Positions 12,811 to 23,129 of a stretch of 64,000 nucleotides of DNA are shown piece by piece. The stretch is from Micropterix aruncella (taxonomy: Eukaryota > Arthropoda > Insecta > Lepidoptera > Micropterigidae), in assembly GCA_944548615.1 (NCBI GenBank), contig OX155957.1, forward strand, positions 5,073,376 through 5,137,375, given 5' to 3'. Position 1 is the first letter of the stretch. Every line of letters starts with the position of its first letter. Under the pieces are notes generated by a model, which was not told where the DNA came from, did not search any database, and saw only the letters and a list, made by a program, of their open reading frames with translations. Made by a program: the position numbers and the translations under genes.

Positions 12811-13815
12811 CCCGTGCTGGCTCTCGAGTGCTGCAGAAGCTAACAGTAGCTGAACGCGCCAGTATCATCAATCGCCTTGCTGATCTGCTAATCGAAAGAG
12901 AGGAAGAGATAATTGCAGCGAACACACGCGATAAAGAATTAGCTTCGAAGGGGGGCCTTCAAACGTCACTTATGGCGAGATTATCATTAACCAAAGCAAA
13001 GCTAGAAGGCCTCGCGAGTGGTCTGAGGCAAATCGCTAGAGACAGCGACCACTATCTGGGAAGAATTCTTAAGAAAACAGAAGTCGCAGAAGATTTAGAG
13101 TTGAACCAGATAACGGTACCGATCGGAGTTTTGCTGGTGATCTTTGAATCGAGACCAGATTCCCTTCCGCAGGTCGCCGCATTGAGTATCGCAACCGCTA
13201 ACGGCTTACTTCTTAAAGGAGGTAAAGAAGCGAGTCATTCGAACCTCAAACTTGCTGAACTCGTTAAAGAAGCTCTCTCTATACACAAAGCGGAAGAAGC
13301 TGTCTCACTGGTAAGCACGAGGCAAGAGATCACAACCTTATTAGCCATGGACAAACACATTGATTTAATAATCCCAAGAGGATCATCCCAACTAGTGCGA
13401 TACATAGAAGAAAATACAAAGCACATACCAGTGATGGGTCACGCGGAAGGCGTATGCCATGTATACGTAGATAAAGACGCAGATCCGAAGAAGGTTCTAA
13501 AAATCGTTAAAGACGCTAAGTGCGACTACCCATCGGCCTGCAACGCCATGGAGACGCTCTTAGTCCACGAAGAGCTGATGTCTGGTTCCGTGTTCTCCGA
13601 AATCTGCAAGATGCTTAAATCGGAGGGTGTGAAAATACACTCTGGACCCAACTTGGCGAAACACTTAACTTTTGGTCCGCCGCTCGCCCAATCGATGTAC
13701 AAGGAATATGGGACTTTGGAATGCTGCGTAGAAGTCGTTAAGAATATCGATGAAGCCGTTGATCACATACACACTTACGGCAGCGGGCACACCGAGGTCA
13801 TCGTCACTGAAGATG
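12811..13815 (+). CDS. P5CS: P5CS exon, glutamyl-phosphate reductase domain (copy A)
   Basis: This 1005-bp exon encodes most of the C-terminal half of delta-1-pyrroline-5-carboxylate synthase, which reduces gamma-glutamyl phosphate to glutamate semialdehyde with NADPH in mitochondria. It starts after a clean acceptor (pyrimidine tract, TTTATTTCAG) with two bases of a split codon and ends at 13815 before GTAAGT, leaving one base of the next codon. The frame is open throughout. Visible motifs in order: A-R-A-G-S-R-V-L start of the reductase domain, V-P-I-G-V-L-L-V-I-F-E-S-R-P, L-L-L-K-G-G-K-E, L-I-I-P-R-G-S-S, P-V-M-G-H-A-E-G-V-C-H, and Y-P-S-A-C-N-A-M-E-T with the catalytic cysteine codon at 13539-13541. 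The upstream reading frame to 12648 is intron, not coding. The kinase exons that should precede it are not found in 1-12810; that interval is mostly transposon. Confidence 0.95.
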
Positions 13816-13879
13816 GTAAGTCTGGATAACCTTCGCGATAGACTAAATTAGAACATTTAAGCTAAAGTACGAAACAGCA

Positions 13880-14363
13880 GTATGACAGACGATGGGGACG
13901 ATAAGGAGAAAATAAATATACAAAGATGAGGAAAAAATAATACGTATCCCCCCAAAACTTTACCCGCAAGTAGCCAAGGACTAATATCATCTGAATATTA
14001 ACTTCATAAACAAAATCGATGAGCGCATTTTCTCGGCCGGCGGACGAACCTGTTTGGGTTGCGTAGCAACGGCTTCGGGCGACTAGGTTCGTTTCTAGAC
14101 TAACATGACTTATAAAAGTCTCACATGACTCGTGCGTTCTATTCAAAATCTCATTTTCCATCTTTAAGTGACATGACTTCTGGATTCTTCCAAGTGGTTT
14201 TATCCACCTTTTATTATATAAAGGTATTTTTGTTCTTTCTCTTCACCTAGTTGAATATTCCATTAAGTGGTACGTAGGTATCATTGTGTAAACTATAGTA
14301 TTACTTAGTCTTGCCCACTTTAATACTTTTATCTAATCATTTACTACTCCTTTGATTATAAAC
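13880..14363. repeat. 484-bp interspersed repeat, copy 1
   Basis: Shares start (GTATGACAGACGATGGGGAC) and end (TTTGATTATAAAC) with 16717-17199; similarity runs the whole length with scattered substitutions. A related partial copy is at 30968-31110. No terminal inverted repeats are visible. A minus-strand open frame (13862-14161 here, 16763-16981 in copy 2) is partly conserved. Class unknown. Confidence 0.85.
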
Positions 14364-14410
14364 AGGGTAAAACGGATTTACCGCGTCAAGTTTGTAGCAC
14401 CCGACGTTTC

Positions 14411-14445
14411 AGCGATGATGCCACCGCCATGGTGGCATCATCGCT
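14411..14445. repeat. Perfect 15-bp hairpin
   Basis: AGCGATGATGCCACC and its exact complement around GCCAT. It follows a GTAGCACCCGACGTTTC segment that is also present at 49551-49567, where the bases after it differ and no such hairpin forms. Confidence 0.85.
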
Positions 14446-14639
14446 TAATGGGTTTAATGGCCCCTTAAATGGTGTTTCTTGCTGCCCCTAATGCGATATT
14501 ATGAGGTATGCTAGTGGTTCACAATCTACAACCATTTTTTTGATAAATAGATAAAGATTAATGTTTGTTTACTTTCGGATCCTCATTCGATCTTAAATTG
14601 GATTAGATTCCCCCTGAGCCGATTAAAGGCATTCCCAGA

Positions 14640-14930
14640 TGAAAGTCTGTCTGTGTGTATTCCTTCACGATAGCGCCAAAACGCTTAATCCAATTGAGCT
14701 GAAATTTTTTGCTGACATCATTGGTCATGGCAAGAGTTGAGAGGGTGTGGTTGAAATCGATCCACCAGAGGGCGCATTAGTCATATTTCAATCTCAAAAA
14801 ATTGGACATAGAGACTCTGATATTGAAATTTGGTACACAGATGTTGGGCCGAAGTAACTTTGAGATTTTTTTGTTGGAATATCTCATATACAGGCTACAC
14901 TTATAGTATTTGAATTCCGCTATACATTTT
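14640..14930 (-). repeat. Interspersed repeat related to 31230-31440 and 45950-46110
   Basis: Contains the complement of a segment with TTGCCATGACC/GA and AATGATG that recurs at 31260-31310 and 46000-46040, where it leads into an (AC)n run. Family not identified. Confidence 0.5.
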
Positions 14931-16449
14931 AGCCATATATTAACGTTATCTGTTGTCGCCTGGCCCTAACCCCGCCCTTAGACGAGAAACGAACTGCGCC
15001 GCCCGAGGCTGTTACAACGGAACTGTACCGGCCCTTAACCCCTCAAGCCCCGATTGGCCGATATCGGCCACAACACGATTCAGCGTGACGGCCCCGTTTT
15101 AATTTTATTTTAATTTAATTTATTTTGTTTTATTATGTTAATATGTTTCATTTTAATTATGGGTACAGTCGTTTGGCAATAAATAATGTTTTGGTGAGAC
15201 AGTGTGATAATTCAATTTTTTTACTAATTTTTACTAAAAAATTTTGGGACACCAACTTGTCAATCGGCTGAGGGGCCGAGGCCTAAAGGGTTAAGTACCG
15301 TCACATGCAATCAACAAATGCATTGATTCCCTGTGAAATGCACTGACACAAATTCAGCCATTATTTTACCTCGAGCAGCGATGAATCAGCACGATGAAAC
15401 AATACTTTTACTCGGAATATTTTGGATTGCATCATTTATCGGCCTATATAAACCGGCGAAAAAGCAACCAAAGTATCATTCCTCGAGTGATCACGTCCCC
15501 AAGATAGCGACGGCACACTTCGGTGTCCCGGCTTCTTGGTTACCATTTCCTTCCTTTCTTTATCGAGGCGAGAAGCGTCAGTCTGCAATCCCACAGACTT
15601 GAGCCGTGCCCAGTACGAGATACTAGGAGCACAAGTACAATCCTCATCCATACACCCTCGTAACTTCAGTCGCGTACCAAAACCCTCGCGCCAATATAAC
15701 CTATTCAGGAAACGTTACAAACTGGCAATATCTAACAATCAATAAACAGCTTCTGATTATTACGGAGATAACCCGCAAGTTGACACCACCACCTCACACC
15801 GCACAATTTGGAGTCTAGTGAGGGGTGGTCTCTCACAGAACCCAACCGGGTTTGTCTTTCGTTTTTTTTTATAAAATTATTATTTAGATAGAATTAGTCC
15901 TTAGCTACTTGCCGGGAATAAACTAGGGTGACACAATCGTTTTTTTATAGTAAGTCGTCACTTCGTCGATTTCACTGCTAATTCACAGCGCAGCAATTCC
16001 AACAATTTTTAACAAGCGTTTCTCCCGAATAACACTGAATCTTAGCACTTTCAACGAGAGAACACGTTAAGAACACTTTCAAAGGATCCAATGTTATCGA
16101 CGATCAGACGACATCAAAGCATGCAATGAATACGAGTATCGCATGTTTGTCGTGTAGCGGCAGCCGCATCAGAATCGCGTGTCTGAGAGAAACAGATGAA
16201 TCTATCTACGTCTGTTTAAATTGCATATCTACGTCTCTCAAAAATGCCTACAAAATAGCGCAAACTTCATACATCTCTTTGGGTGGATGTAAGTTTCGCC
16301 AGGCTTGACTGCTCGCAAACGAGGTACCTGCATCAGAAACCGAAATCATCAGCTACCGAAAGCTCTTAAGCAGAGACATACGATAAATCGTATACATCAG
16401 TATAGTAATAACATAGATCAATATTGAACGGTTCAAATTGTACTTTGAT
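14931..16449. other. Intronic DNA, possibly a decayed LTR
   Basis: Includes a TATATAAA promoter-like motif at about 15445 followed by GC-richer sequence, reminiscent of an LTR or promoter, but I find no partner copy, boundaries or target duplication. The overlapping open frames at 15333-15745 do not resemble known proteins. Confidence 0.35.
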
Positions 16450-16716
16450 TTCGGGGAGCTAATGGGTCCCTAAGCTAATGGGTCCTGTTGCAGTTAGGCC
16501 ACTAAAACCCATGAGTGTAGGGTCGGCCAAACTCACGTGTCAACACCCATCCAGCAGCCTCCACGCAGAAGTGCGATCCTGGGTAGTACTCTGGCCTGCG
16601 GGCCAGTTTCCCCTAGAAATCACCCTTCGGGCGCTCCTGCACGGTTTGCACATCCTTGGGGCGTCACCCAATCGACTGTGCATTCCGACTGATAGTCGGG
16701 GGAGACAGACGATGAC
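16450..16716 (+). repeat. Family R repeat, 5' part of a split copy
   Basis: Matches the 5' portion of R copies at 39440 and 38760 (GGGTCAACAC-like motif, GGCGCTCCTG, GTCGGGGGAG). It is interrupted by the 484-bp repeat at 16717-17199 and resumes at 17200. Confidence 0.75.
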
Positions 16717-17199
16717 GTATGACAGACGATGGGGACGATAAGGAGAAAATAATGTAGAAATATTAGGGTAAAAACACTTGTATCACCCAAGACTTTACCG
16801 ACAAGTAGCCAACGACTAATATAATCTGAATAATAATTTCATACATAAAATCGTTGAGCGCCTTCTCTCGGCCGGTGGGCGAACCTGGTTGGGTTGCGTA
16901 GCAAAGGCTTCGGGCGACAAGGTTCGTTTCTAGACTAACATGACTCGTAAAAGTCTCACATGACTCGTGTTTTCTATTCAAAATCTCATTTTACTTCTTT
17001 AAGTGTCATGACTTCTGGATTATTCTAAGTGGTTTTATCCACCCTTTATTATATAAAGGTGTTTTTTTTTCTTTCTCTTCACCTAGTTGAATATTCCAGT
17101 AAGTGGTACGTAGGTATCATTGTCTAATCTACAGTATTACTTAGTCTTGCCTACTTTAATACTTTTATCTAAACATTAACTACTCCTTTGATTATAAAC
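16717..17199. repeat. 484-bp interspersed repeat, copy 2, inside a family R copy
   Basis: Full-length partner of 13880-14363, inserted within a family R element, so it is younger than that R copy. Flank ACG at the left is not obviously duplicated at the right. Confidence 0.82.
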
Positions 17200-17495
17200 G
17201 GTTCTATTTTCTATAGAGCGTGGGTAGTTGTTAACCTCACGGCAACTGCTCTTGAAACTACAATCGGCTACCCGATACCGGGTGAAGAGACGGGTAAAGG
17301 ATTCCGTGGTCTGCGATAGATTCGGTAGACACTGAATCACCCCTGCGTAAGGGAGAGGACCGCGCAAGCAACCTCAAATCCGTAACCAGTCGGGAGGCCG
17401 GAGAAATCTGGCCTAAACTGGTAGCCAGGGGCGAGGTGGTCCCCCTCGCCATATGGCGTTGGTCTCTGGCGGGTTCGTGGTGTTTGCTAGACAGT
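17200..17495 (+). repeat. Family R repeat, 3' part of a split copy
   Basis: Continues the R sequence: TATAGAGCG, the CGGCAACTGCTCTTGAAAC block, AGGATTCCGTGGTC, GAGAGGACCGCGCAAGC. It decays before the usual GTAGTCGACAAC end. Confidence 0.75.
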
Positions 17496-18131
17496 TACAT
17501 TACATTTACGTCGTGTCCAATTGGCGGCTAAAAACCGCTCTGGGACGTGTCAAAATATTTGTGTTTTAAGTAGTAAGTCTCATTACTACTTTAATATTTA
17601 CATACATATATATTATTTTTTTTTAATATAGTATCTAAGAAATTTTGGAACCTACTAAAAGTTATTCGTCGTAGAATCTTATTACAAAACAAATTAAAGG
17701 CTTATTTAATAAAATAGTCAATAATTCTATTAGCTACCTACTAAACACACAATAAATAAAATAGTCAGTTAAAAAGTTGAATAATCAAAGCATATATACG
17801 TACTAAAAACTGTACATAGTAACATCCAAACTAGTAAGTAAATTGTTAAATAATCAAACTAAAGCTAAATCTTATATTTAAATACTAAAAGTACATATAT
17901 AATGCAAGTAGTAATGCTAAAAGCAGAGTGGATTTGTATCGTCTTCCACAGAGTTTTCTACGCTTAACTCACGAAAGATAGAACGATCATTATCGTTTAA
18001 ACTTTTTGGGGTGATGGGTTTGCACGTTATGACATCGCATTACTATGCGCCTGTGCGACCGGGTCTTTGTATCATAGCACGGCACGACCCTGTTAAACAG
18101 TGTATTTACAAATTTTATTTTTTCCTCATAG

Positions 18132-18388
18132 ATGCAACTGCAGAGAGGTTCCTCAGCGAGGTGGACAGTGCATGCGTGTTCCACAACGCCAGCTCCCGCT
18201 TCGCCGACGGTTATAGGTTCGGCCTAGGTGCAGAAGTAGGCATCTCCACTGGCAGGATCCACGCGAGGGGTCCAGTGGGTGCTACAGGACTACTTTCCAC
18301 CAAGTGGCAGCTCCGCGGCAAGGACCACACCGCAGCAGAGTTCACCAGCGGGGACAGGAAATACATTCACAGGGATGTAACTCCATAA
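18132..18388 (+). CDS. P5CS: P5CS terminal exon (copy A), reductase C-terminus and stop
   Basis: Begins after TTTTTTCCTCATAG; the phase matches the donor at 13815 so the joined codon is GAT (Asp). Encodes about 85 residues ending in a TAA at 18386-18388. Conserved blocks seen: [38 protein letters not shown], and [11 protein letters not shown]. These are near-invariant in animal P5CS. The tail ends at a length normal for insect forms. No frameshift or premature stop, so this half looks functional. Confidence 0.95.
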
Positions 18389-18460
18389 GTGAGTGCCAGG
18401 TCTTCGAGCCTCACCTTCACACAACTAGACTTCGAGATGTAGTTATTTTATTATTTACAA

Positions 18461-19337
18461 GATGCGCCCCGCGGCTTCACCCTCGTGGTGATGGAAAATT
18501 GTGATAATGATGATAGAATAATATATATCTTTATAAATTATAGCCTATGTGTTATTCTGATGTGTAATCTATATTATTGTAAAGTTTCATCAAAATCCAT
18601 TCAGTAGTTTTTGCGTGAAAGAGTAACAAACATCCATACATACATTCTTACAAACTTTCGCGTTTATAATAGTACTAGCTGCGCCCAGTGGTTTCACCCG
18701 CGTGATGATGGAAAATTGTGATAATGATGATAGAAAACCATATATCTTTATAAATTATAGCCTATGTGTTATTCTGATGTGTAAGCTATATTATTGTAAA
18801 GTGTCATCAAAATCCATTTAGTAGGTTTTGCGTGAAAGAGTAACAAATATCCATACATACATACAAACTTTCGCGTTTATAATGTTAGTAGGACCAGCTG
18901 CGCCCAGCGGTTTCACCCGCGTGGTGATGGAAAATTGTGATAATGATGATATAAAACCATATATCTTTATAAATTATAGCCTATGTGTTATTCTGATGTG
19001 TAAGCTATATTATTGTAAAGTTTCATCAAAATCCATTCTGTAGTTTTTGCGTGAAAGAGTAACAAACATCCATACATACATACAAACTTTCGCGTTTATA
19101 ATATTAGTAGGACTAGCTGCGCCCCGCGGTTTCACCCGCGTGGTGATGGAAAATTGTGATAATGATGATAGAAAACTATAAATCTTTATAAATTATAGCC
19201 TATTTGTTATTCTGATGTGTAAGCTATATTATTGTAAAGTTTCATCAAAATTCATTTAGTAGTTTTTGCGTGAAAGAGTAGCAAATATCCATACATACAT
19301 TCTTACAAACTTTCGCGTTTATAATAGTAGTAGGATA
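18461..19337 (+). repeat. Four-unit tandem array, ~219-bp unit (LINE/SINE 3' tail type)
   Basis: Units begin at about 18461, 18677, 18896 and 19115. Each opens with a GCGCCC..GGTTTCACCC block and closes with ACAAACTTTCGCGTTTATAAT. The unit resembles a repeat common in lepidopteran genomes that ends TTTATAATATTAGTAGGA, often attributed to RTE-type 3' tails. The array starts 73 bp after the P5CS stop and so probably forms part of its 3' untranslated region. Confidence 0.92.
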
Positions 19338-19533
19338 TAGAAGGATTAATTATTTTGACTTTTTCTGATTTTATATTATCTTAATTATTCTTATTTGCTA
19401 TTTTATTTTATGGTTTTAGTGAGTACATTTTAATTTAGATTTTTGTGTATCGACAATATCAAAAGCAATAACGAAGAACTTTGAACTATTTGTAGGTACT
19501 TGGTGATCAATTTGGATATTGTGAAAACGGACG

Positions 19534-19539
19534 AATAAA
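19534..19539 (+). promoter_or_regulatory. Candidate polyadenylation signal for P5CS
   Basis: AATAAA hexamer after the tandem array; further AATAAA at about 19597-19605. No AATAAA lies between the stop codon and the array, so a transcript may need to run through the repeats. Confidence 0.3.
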
Positions 19540-19776
19540 CTATAATTTAAATATACCTAGATATTACGTTTATACAATCTGTTAAGATGTTTTGGAATAA
19601 ATAAATGAAATTAAATGAAAATCAAAAAACAATATCTATTCAATATAATCAGTCTATTTTTCGCAATTTGGAATTTCCATTCGAAATTGCCATTTGGAAT
19701 TTCCTCTAGCTAGAGGAACTTCCAAAAGGCAATACCTACAGCTGATTTTATTATAGAGAAGTATAAAGTATATATT

Positions 19777-19990
19777 CTTAGAATGCTAGTGTCATAAGAG
19801 CTGCCTTGCTATCCGAGTGGATATAGATACGGTGGTTGGCGTAGTTCTTATGGAGGTTGATATCCGCACATTCAATAATGGCGTATACCTCCGCTTGGAA
19901 TATGGAGGCGTATTTCCCCAAGTTTACACTTCTTTCGAAGTTTGGTCGCTTTCCATATATACCGCAGCCTACATCAAGCCCTGATTTGGA
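19777..19990 (-). pseudogene. RNase H domain remnant of a non-LTR retrotransposon
   Basis: On the minus strand a 70-codon open frame reads G-C-G-I-Y-G, then S-I-F-Q-A-E-V-Y-A-I-I-E-C-A and I-Y-I-H-S-D-S-K-A-A-L, the second and third RNase H signature blocks of R1/I/Jockey-type LINE ORF2 (catalytic Glu and Asp retained in this fragment). Sequence on either side is degraded. Confidence 0.8.
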
Positions 19991-20975
19991 CCCTCAGTAT
20001 TTCATTTAAGGCTACCGGCCTCCCAGTGCAGATGGTTTTTCAGCCAGTCGTCTCTTAGCGGCAGTTATACTGTAAAAAGATTTCCAAAGTTGGGGAGTGG
20101 AAGCATGGTGTCTGATACCATGTTGAGGATTGAAGTTTCACTGACTGAGTCAAGAACTGATTATTACTTGTGAGATCCAGTTTGCCTTCTCCCGGACAGA
20201 CAACATGTACCTACATGCTGGCTTTCGCCACCTGTTTTAAGTGAATATGTAGGGGCGGTAAGTTTAGTAGTGTATCTAGAGCTGCTAAGTTAATGTTATG
20301 TTTATTGAAATGAAGAGTAAAATTAATATGTGTTATTGTCAAACACTTCCGGCCGAATCAGACTCCGCCCCTTATATATACTTTTTAGCGTGAAATTTCA
20401 CCATGGGCTGGTTAATTGTCATACGACAATCTCTTCCAACCAACCCTTCTATGAAGTGTTTATGTTTGTGTGAATGTAATATGTCTGTAATGTGTGTCTC
20501 GTTCGCCTGTCGCCAAAAACAAGAGCGAAATCTACATCTTATTTATCGAAATGTTTAAAATGTTTATTCAACATGTAGGTATCTACATTTTTAAAATGGA
20601 ATAACAAAATACTTTAATGTAACAGTAGGTATACAATCAAATGCATATTCTGTATAAACAATTGCAAATTAAATTGAACTAATAACCTAAACAAGCAAGT
20701 GGATTGACACTATCTGTATAGAAGCGATAACGTGTTTGCAAATATAAATGCACCCAAGGATATCGATGCATTAAGTAGGTCGAGCAAATTATCGATAAGT
20801 AAATAATGTATCTAGCAAAGTTTATTCTATGAATATTTAGGAATATTACGTATTTATTGAGCGATATTACAAAATGGAAAATATAACTGATATTTGTCCG
20901 AATCCCACAGTTCTGTGTTATGCCTGTTTCTAATAAGCAAAATTCGCCATAAAATAATTACCTACATAAAATGTA
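19991..20975. other. No gene seen
   Basis: Probably further decayed transposon sequence around 20000-20560; no frame or terminal structure I can support. Confidence 0.5.
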
Positions 20976-21199
20976 AGGGGCTCTCTAGACGATCAAGTCG
21001 CGGGCTGAGAGTGGATCGTTAACCTTATAGTTTTATGCCATCTGAGTCACGTTATTCATCAATCAATTACGTCTAATTAACGTGACTCTCTGGTATAAAC
21101 TACAAAATTAGGCATTTTAGGTAAATATTTCTTTTAAAATGCCTTCCCAGCCCGCGACGCGATGCTTGACAAGCATTCTCGATCGTCTAGAGAGCCCCT
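20976..21199. mobile_element. 224-bp MITE with TA target duplication
   Basis: Terminal inverted repeats AGGGGCTCTCTAGACGATC and its complement, with an inner CGCGGGCTG/CAGCCCGCG pair, flanked by TA on both sides (20974-20975, 21200-21201). No coding capacity. TA duplication suggests a Tc1/mariner-related source. Confidence 0.88.
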
Positions 21200-21257
21200 T
21201 ATTGAATGGAAAAGATCGTAAGTCTTTCTTTAATATGCCAATTAAAAAATAAACTTT

Positions 21258-21933
21258 GGGGCCGTCCACATATTACGTAATCACCTAGGGGAGGGGGGTT
21301 GGAACTCAGGCTTGCGCTTGATTACGTTGGGGGAGGGGGTGCCTGTCATGATTACGTAATCAACTTTGGTCACCGCATCGCACATTTTTTTTTGGTATGA
21401 CGCGCGCGGGCACGCGCAATGTGCTTGATATTCTTCGCGCTCGTCTGCGATTGAGTAGTAGCCGCTCTGCGTGGCGGGCGGCACGGCACGCTACAACTCT
21501 GGCCTAGCGCGCCGCTGCACGCTCCAACTCCATCACTAAACATTAACGTGGTTGGATGGGCGCATCAACTATGGCGGATTTACATATGGAGTTTCTCAGT
21601 ATAAGACGTTTTTAAATTCTATTCTTTTTTTTAAAATGCATTCTTATACATTATTTTCTCTTTAATATCGTCTTTACAGCCGCTGTGGTCTGAAGATTGG
21701 GATCTGCAAAATAAACCAAAAAGTTTGCTATAATAAATAATTTTCAAACACTTCACAAACGCTGGATTAACGATTCTTCACATTTTCCGCAAATTCGCTT
21801 GATTACGTAATCTTTGGGGGGGAGGAGGGGGGGGGGGGGTCAGGCCGCTGATTACATCTGTTGACATGGGGGGGAGGGGGGGAGGTCCGAAAATCTAAAA
21901 AAAAACGTGATTACGTAATATGTGGATGGCTCC
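21258..21933. mobile_element. MITE-like element with TTACGTAAT ends and internal G runs
   Basis: Ends GGGGCCGTCCACATATTACG and its near-complement, with several inner GATTACGTAATC motifs and runs of G (up to 12 with few breaks) near both ends. The element at 47623-48207 has the same architecture with ATTACGTAGCG/CGTTACGTAAT. Confidence 0.8.
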
Positions 21934-22253
21934 TTTACCCTCATTAATATAAAGTTTTATTTTATATTTTAAATTTCATTTAAAAATAGCTATTAAATAG
22001 TAATATAAATTTGCATACATACTTTATGTGTGAGGAATTATGTAATTGCGAAAGATATTATGATTTGTATGGAAATCTTATAGTTCGAGGCAGCGACTAA
22101 AAAGTGTAAGAGTTTTGTAAAAGCTGATACTTTTAAAACAGACAGTATTTTGGCCATAAAATGCTGGGATAGAGTCAGCAGGCCAGACTCCGAGACAACT
22201 GGTACTGGCGTACTAGGAAAAGTGTAATTTTAACTTTAGTACCCCCAAAGTGG

Positions 22254-22395
22254 GTATTTTGACCAGATTACTCCGGTCTCTCGATTGGTTACGAGTTCGA
22301 GGTCGCTTGCGCGGTCCTCTCCCTTACGACGCTGTGAAACGGTGTATACCGAATCTATCGCAGACCACAGCGTCCTTTGCCCAATTCTCTGTCAT
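22254..22395 (-). repeat. Family R fragment
   Basis: Minus-strand match to the R core (ACCAGATTACTCCGGTCTC to CGCAGACCAC). It abuts an oppositely oriented R-related segment. Confidence 0.75.
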
Positions 22396-22870
22396 CTCGC
22401 TTGCCCAACTCACGGTTCCACTCCTATCTGGTAGCGTCCTCGAAGAGTGGCTTACCATGGCCGCTGTGAGCTTCTGCCACGGCTGTAATCCTGCAGTCGG
22501 AGGCGGCTAGGATCAGAAGATCGCGGATTCGGGGGATTACTTTGGGCGGAACTGAACTTGCGGAAAAAACGAAGAAAGCAACATCTGGCGAATAACCAGG
22601 GAGGCTGGGAACGTATGTTTCCTATGACAGAGGAGGGTAGTAGTCGAAATGACAACTTCAACCCTTGAATAGATCCGTCGGCCACCCGATCCCGAGTGAC
22701 TATGCCGGCAAAGGACGCCTCGATCCGCAAAATATTTGAACTAACCATTTACGTCAAGCGACCTCGAACCCATGAACAGACTAGGGGTTGGATAAATCCG
22801 GCCAAATCTGGGAGTGAGGGCGCGAGGCTGTCCACTGGTTCACTTCCTAGTGTCACGCGGCAAAGCTTTG
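22396..22870 (+). repeat. Family R-related segment, opposite orientation
   Basis: Resembles the 56924-57650 subfamily start (CAACTCACG..TCC..CTCCTATC) and core (GATCCCGAGTGACTATGCCGG, GCAAAGGACGCC), more diverged. With 22254-22395 it forms a head-to-head arrangement. Confidence 0.55.
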
Positions 22871-23129
22871 GCGGCCGTAATACACCGTTGGGTGACGTCA
22901 CCAAAACGTTGTCTATAAAAACCATCGGCGTTGGTTTCCTAGAGAGCGTCGAGTGTCACCGTAACGTCAAATAGCTGTGCCGTCAGTTGCATGATGGCCG
23001 TCACAGCGGTGATTAACTAGTGTCGGTCTTTTTTTCTCGGTTAGCATTGAGCATTCAGTTAAAAACTATGACTGGAAACTTTTTTTTTTTTCATTTTCCG
23101 ACTCTTCATCTTCCAAATATACTATTTTA

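Larger units (their letters stand above)
13816..18131 (+). other. P5CS: P5CS intron between the two reductase exons
   Basis: A 4.3-kb phase-1 intron, GTAAGT to CTCATAG. It is filled with repeats: two 484-bp copies of one element (13880-14363, 16717-17199), a split family R copy, a hairpin at 14411-14445, and microsatellite-associated repeat sequence near 14640-14930. Confidence 0.9.

Noticed and set aside
15333..15745. Possible gene or solo LTR around the TATATAAA motif at 15445
   Set aside because: No second copy, boundaries, splice sites or recognisable protein; kept only as an unassigned region.
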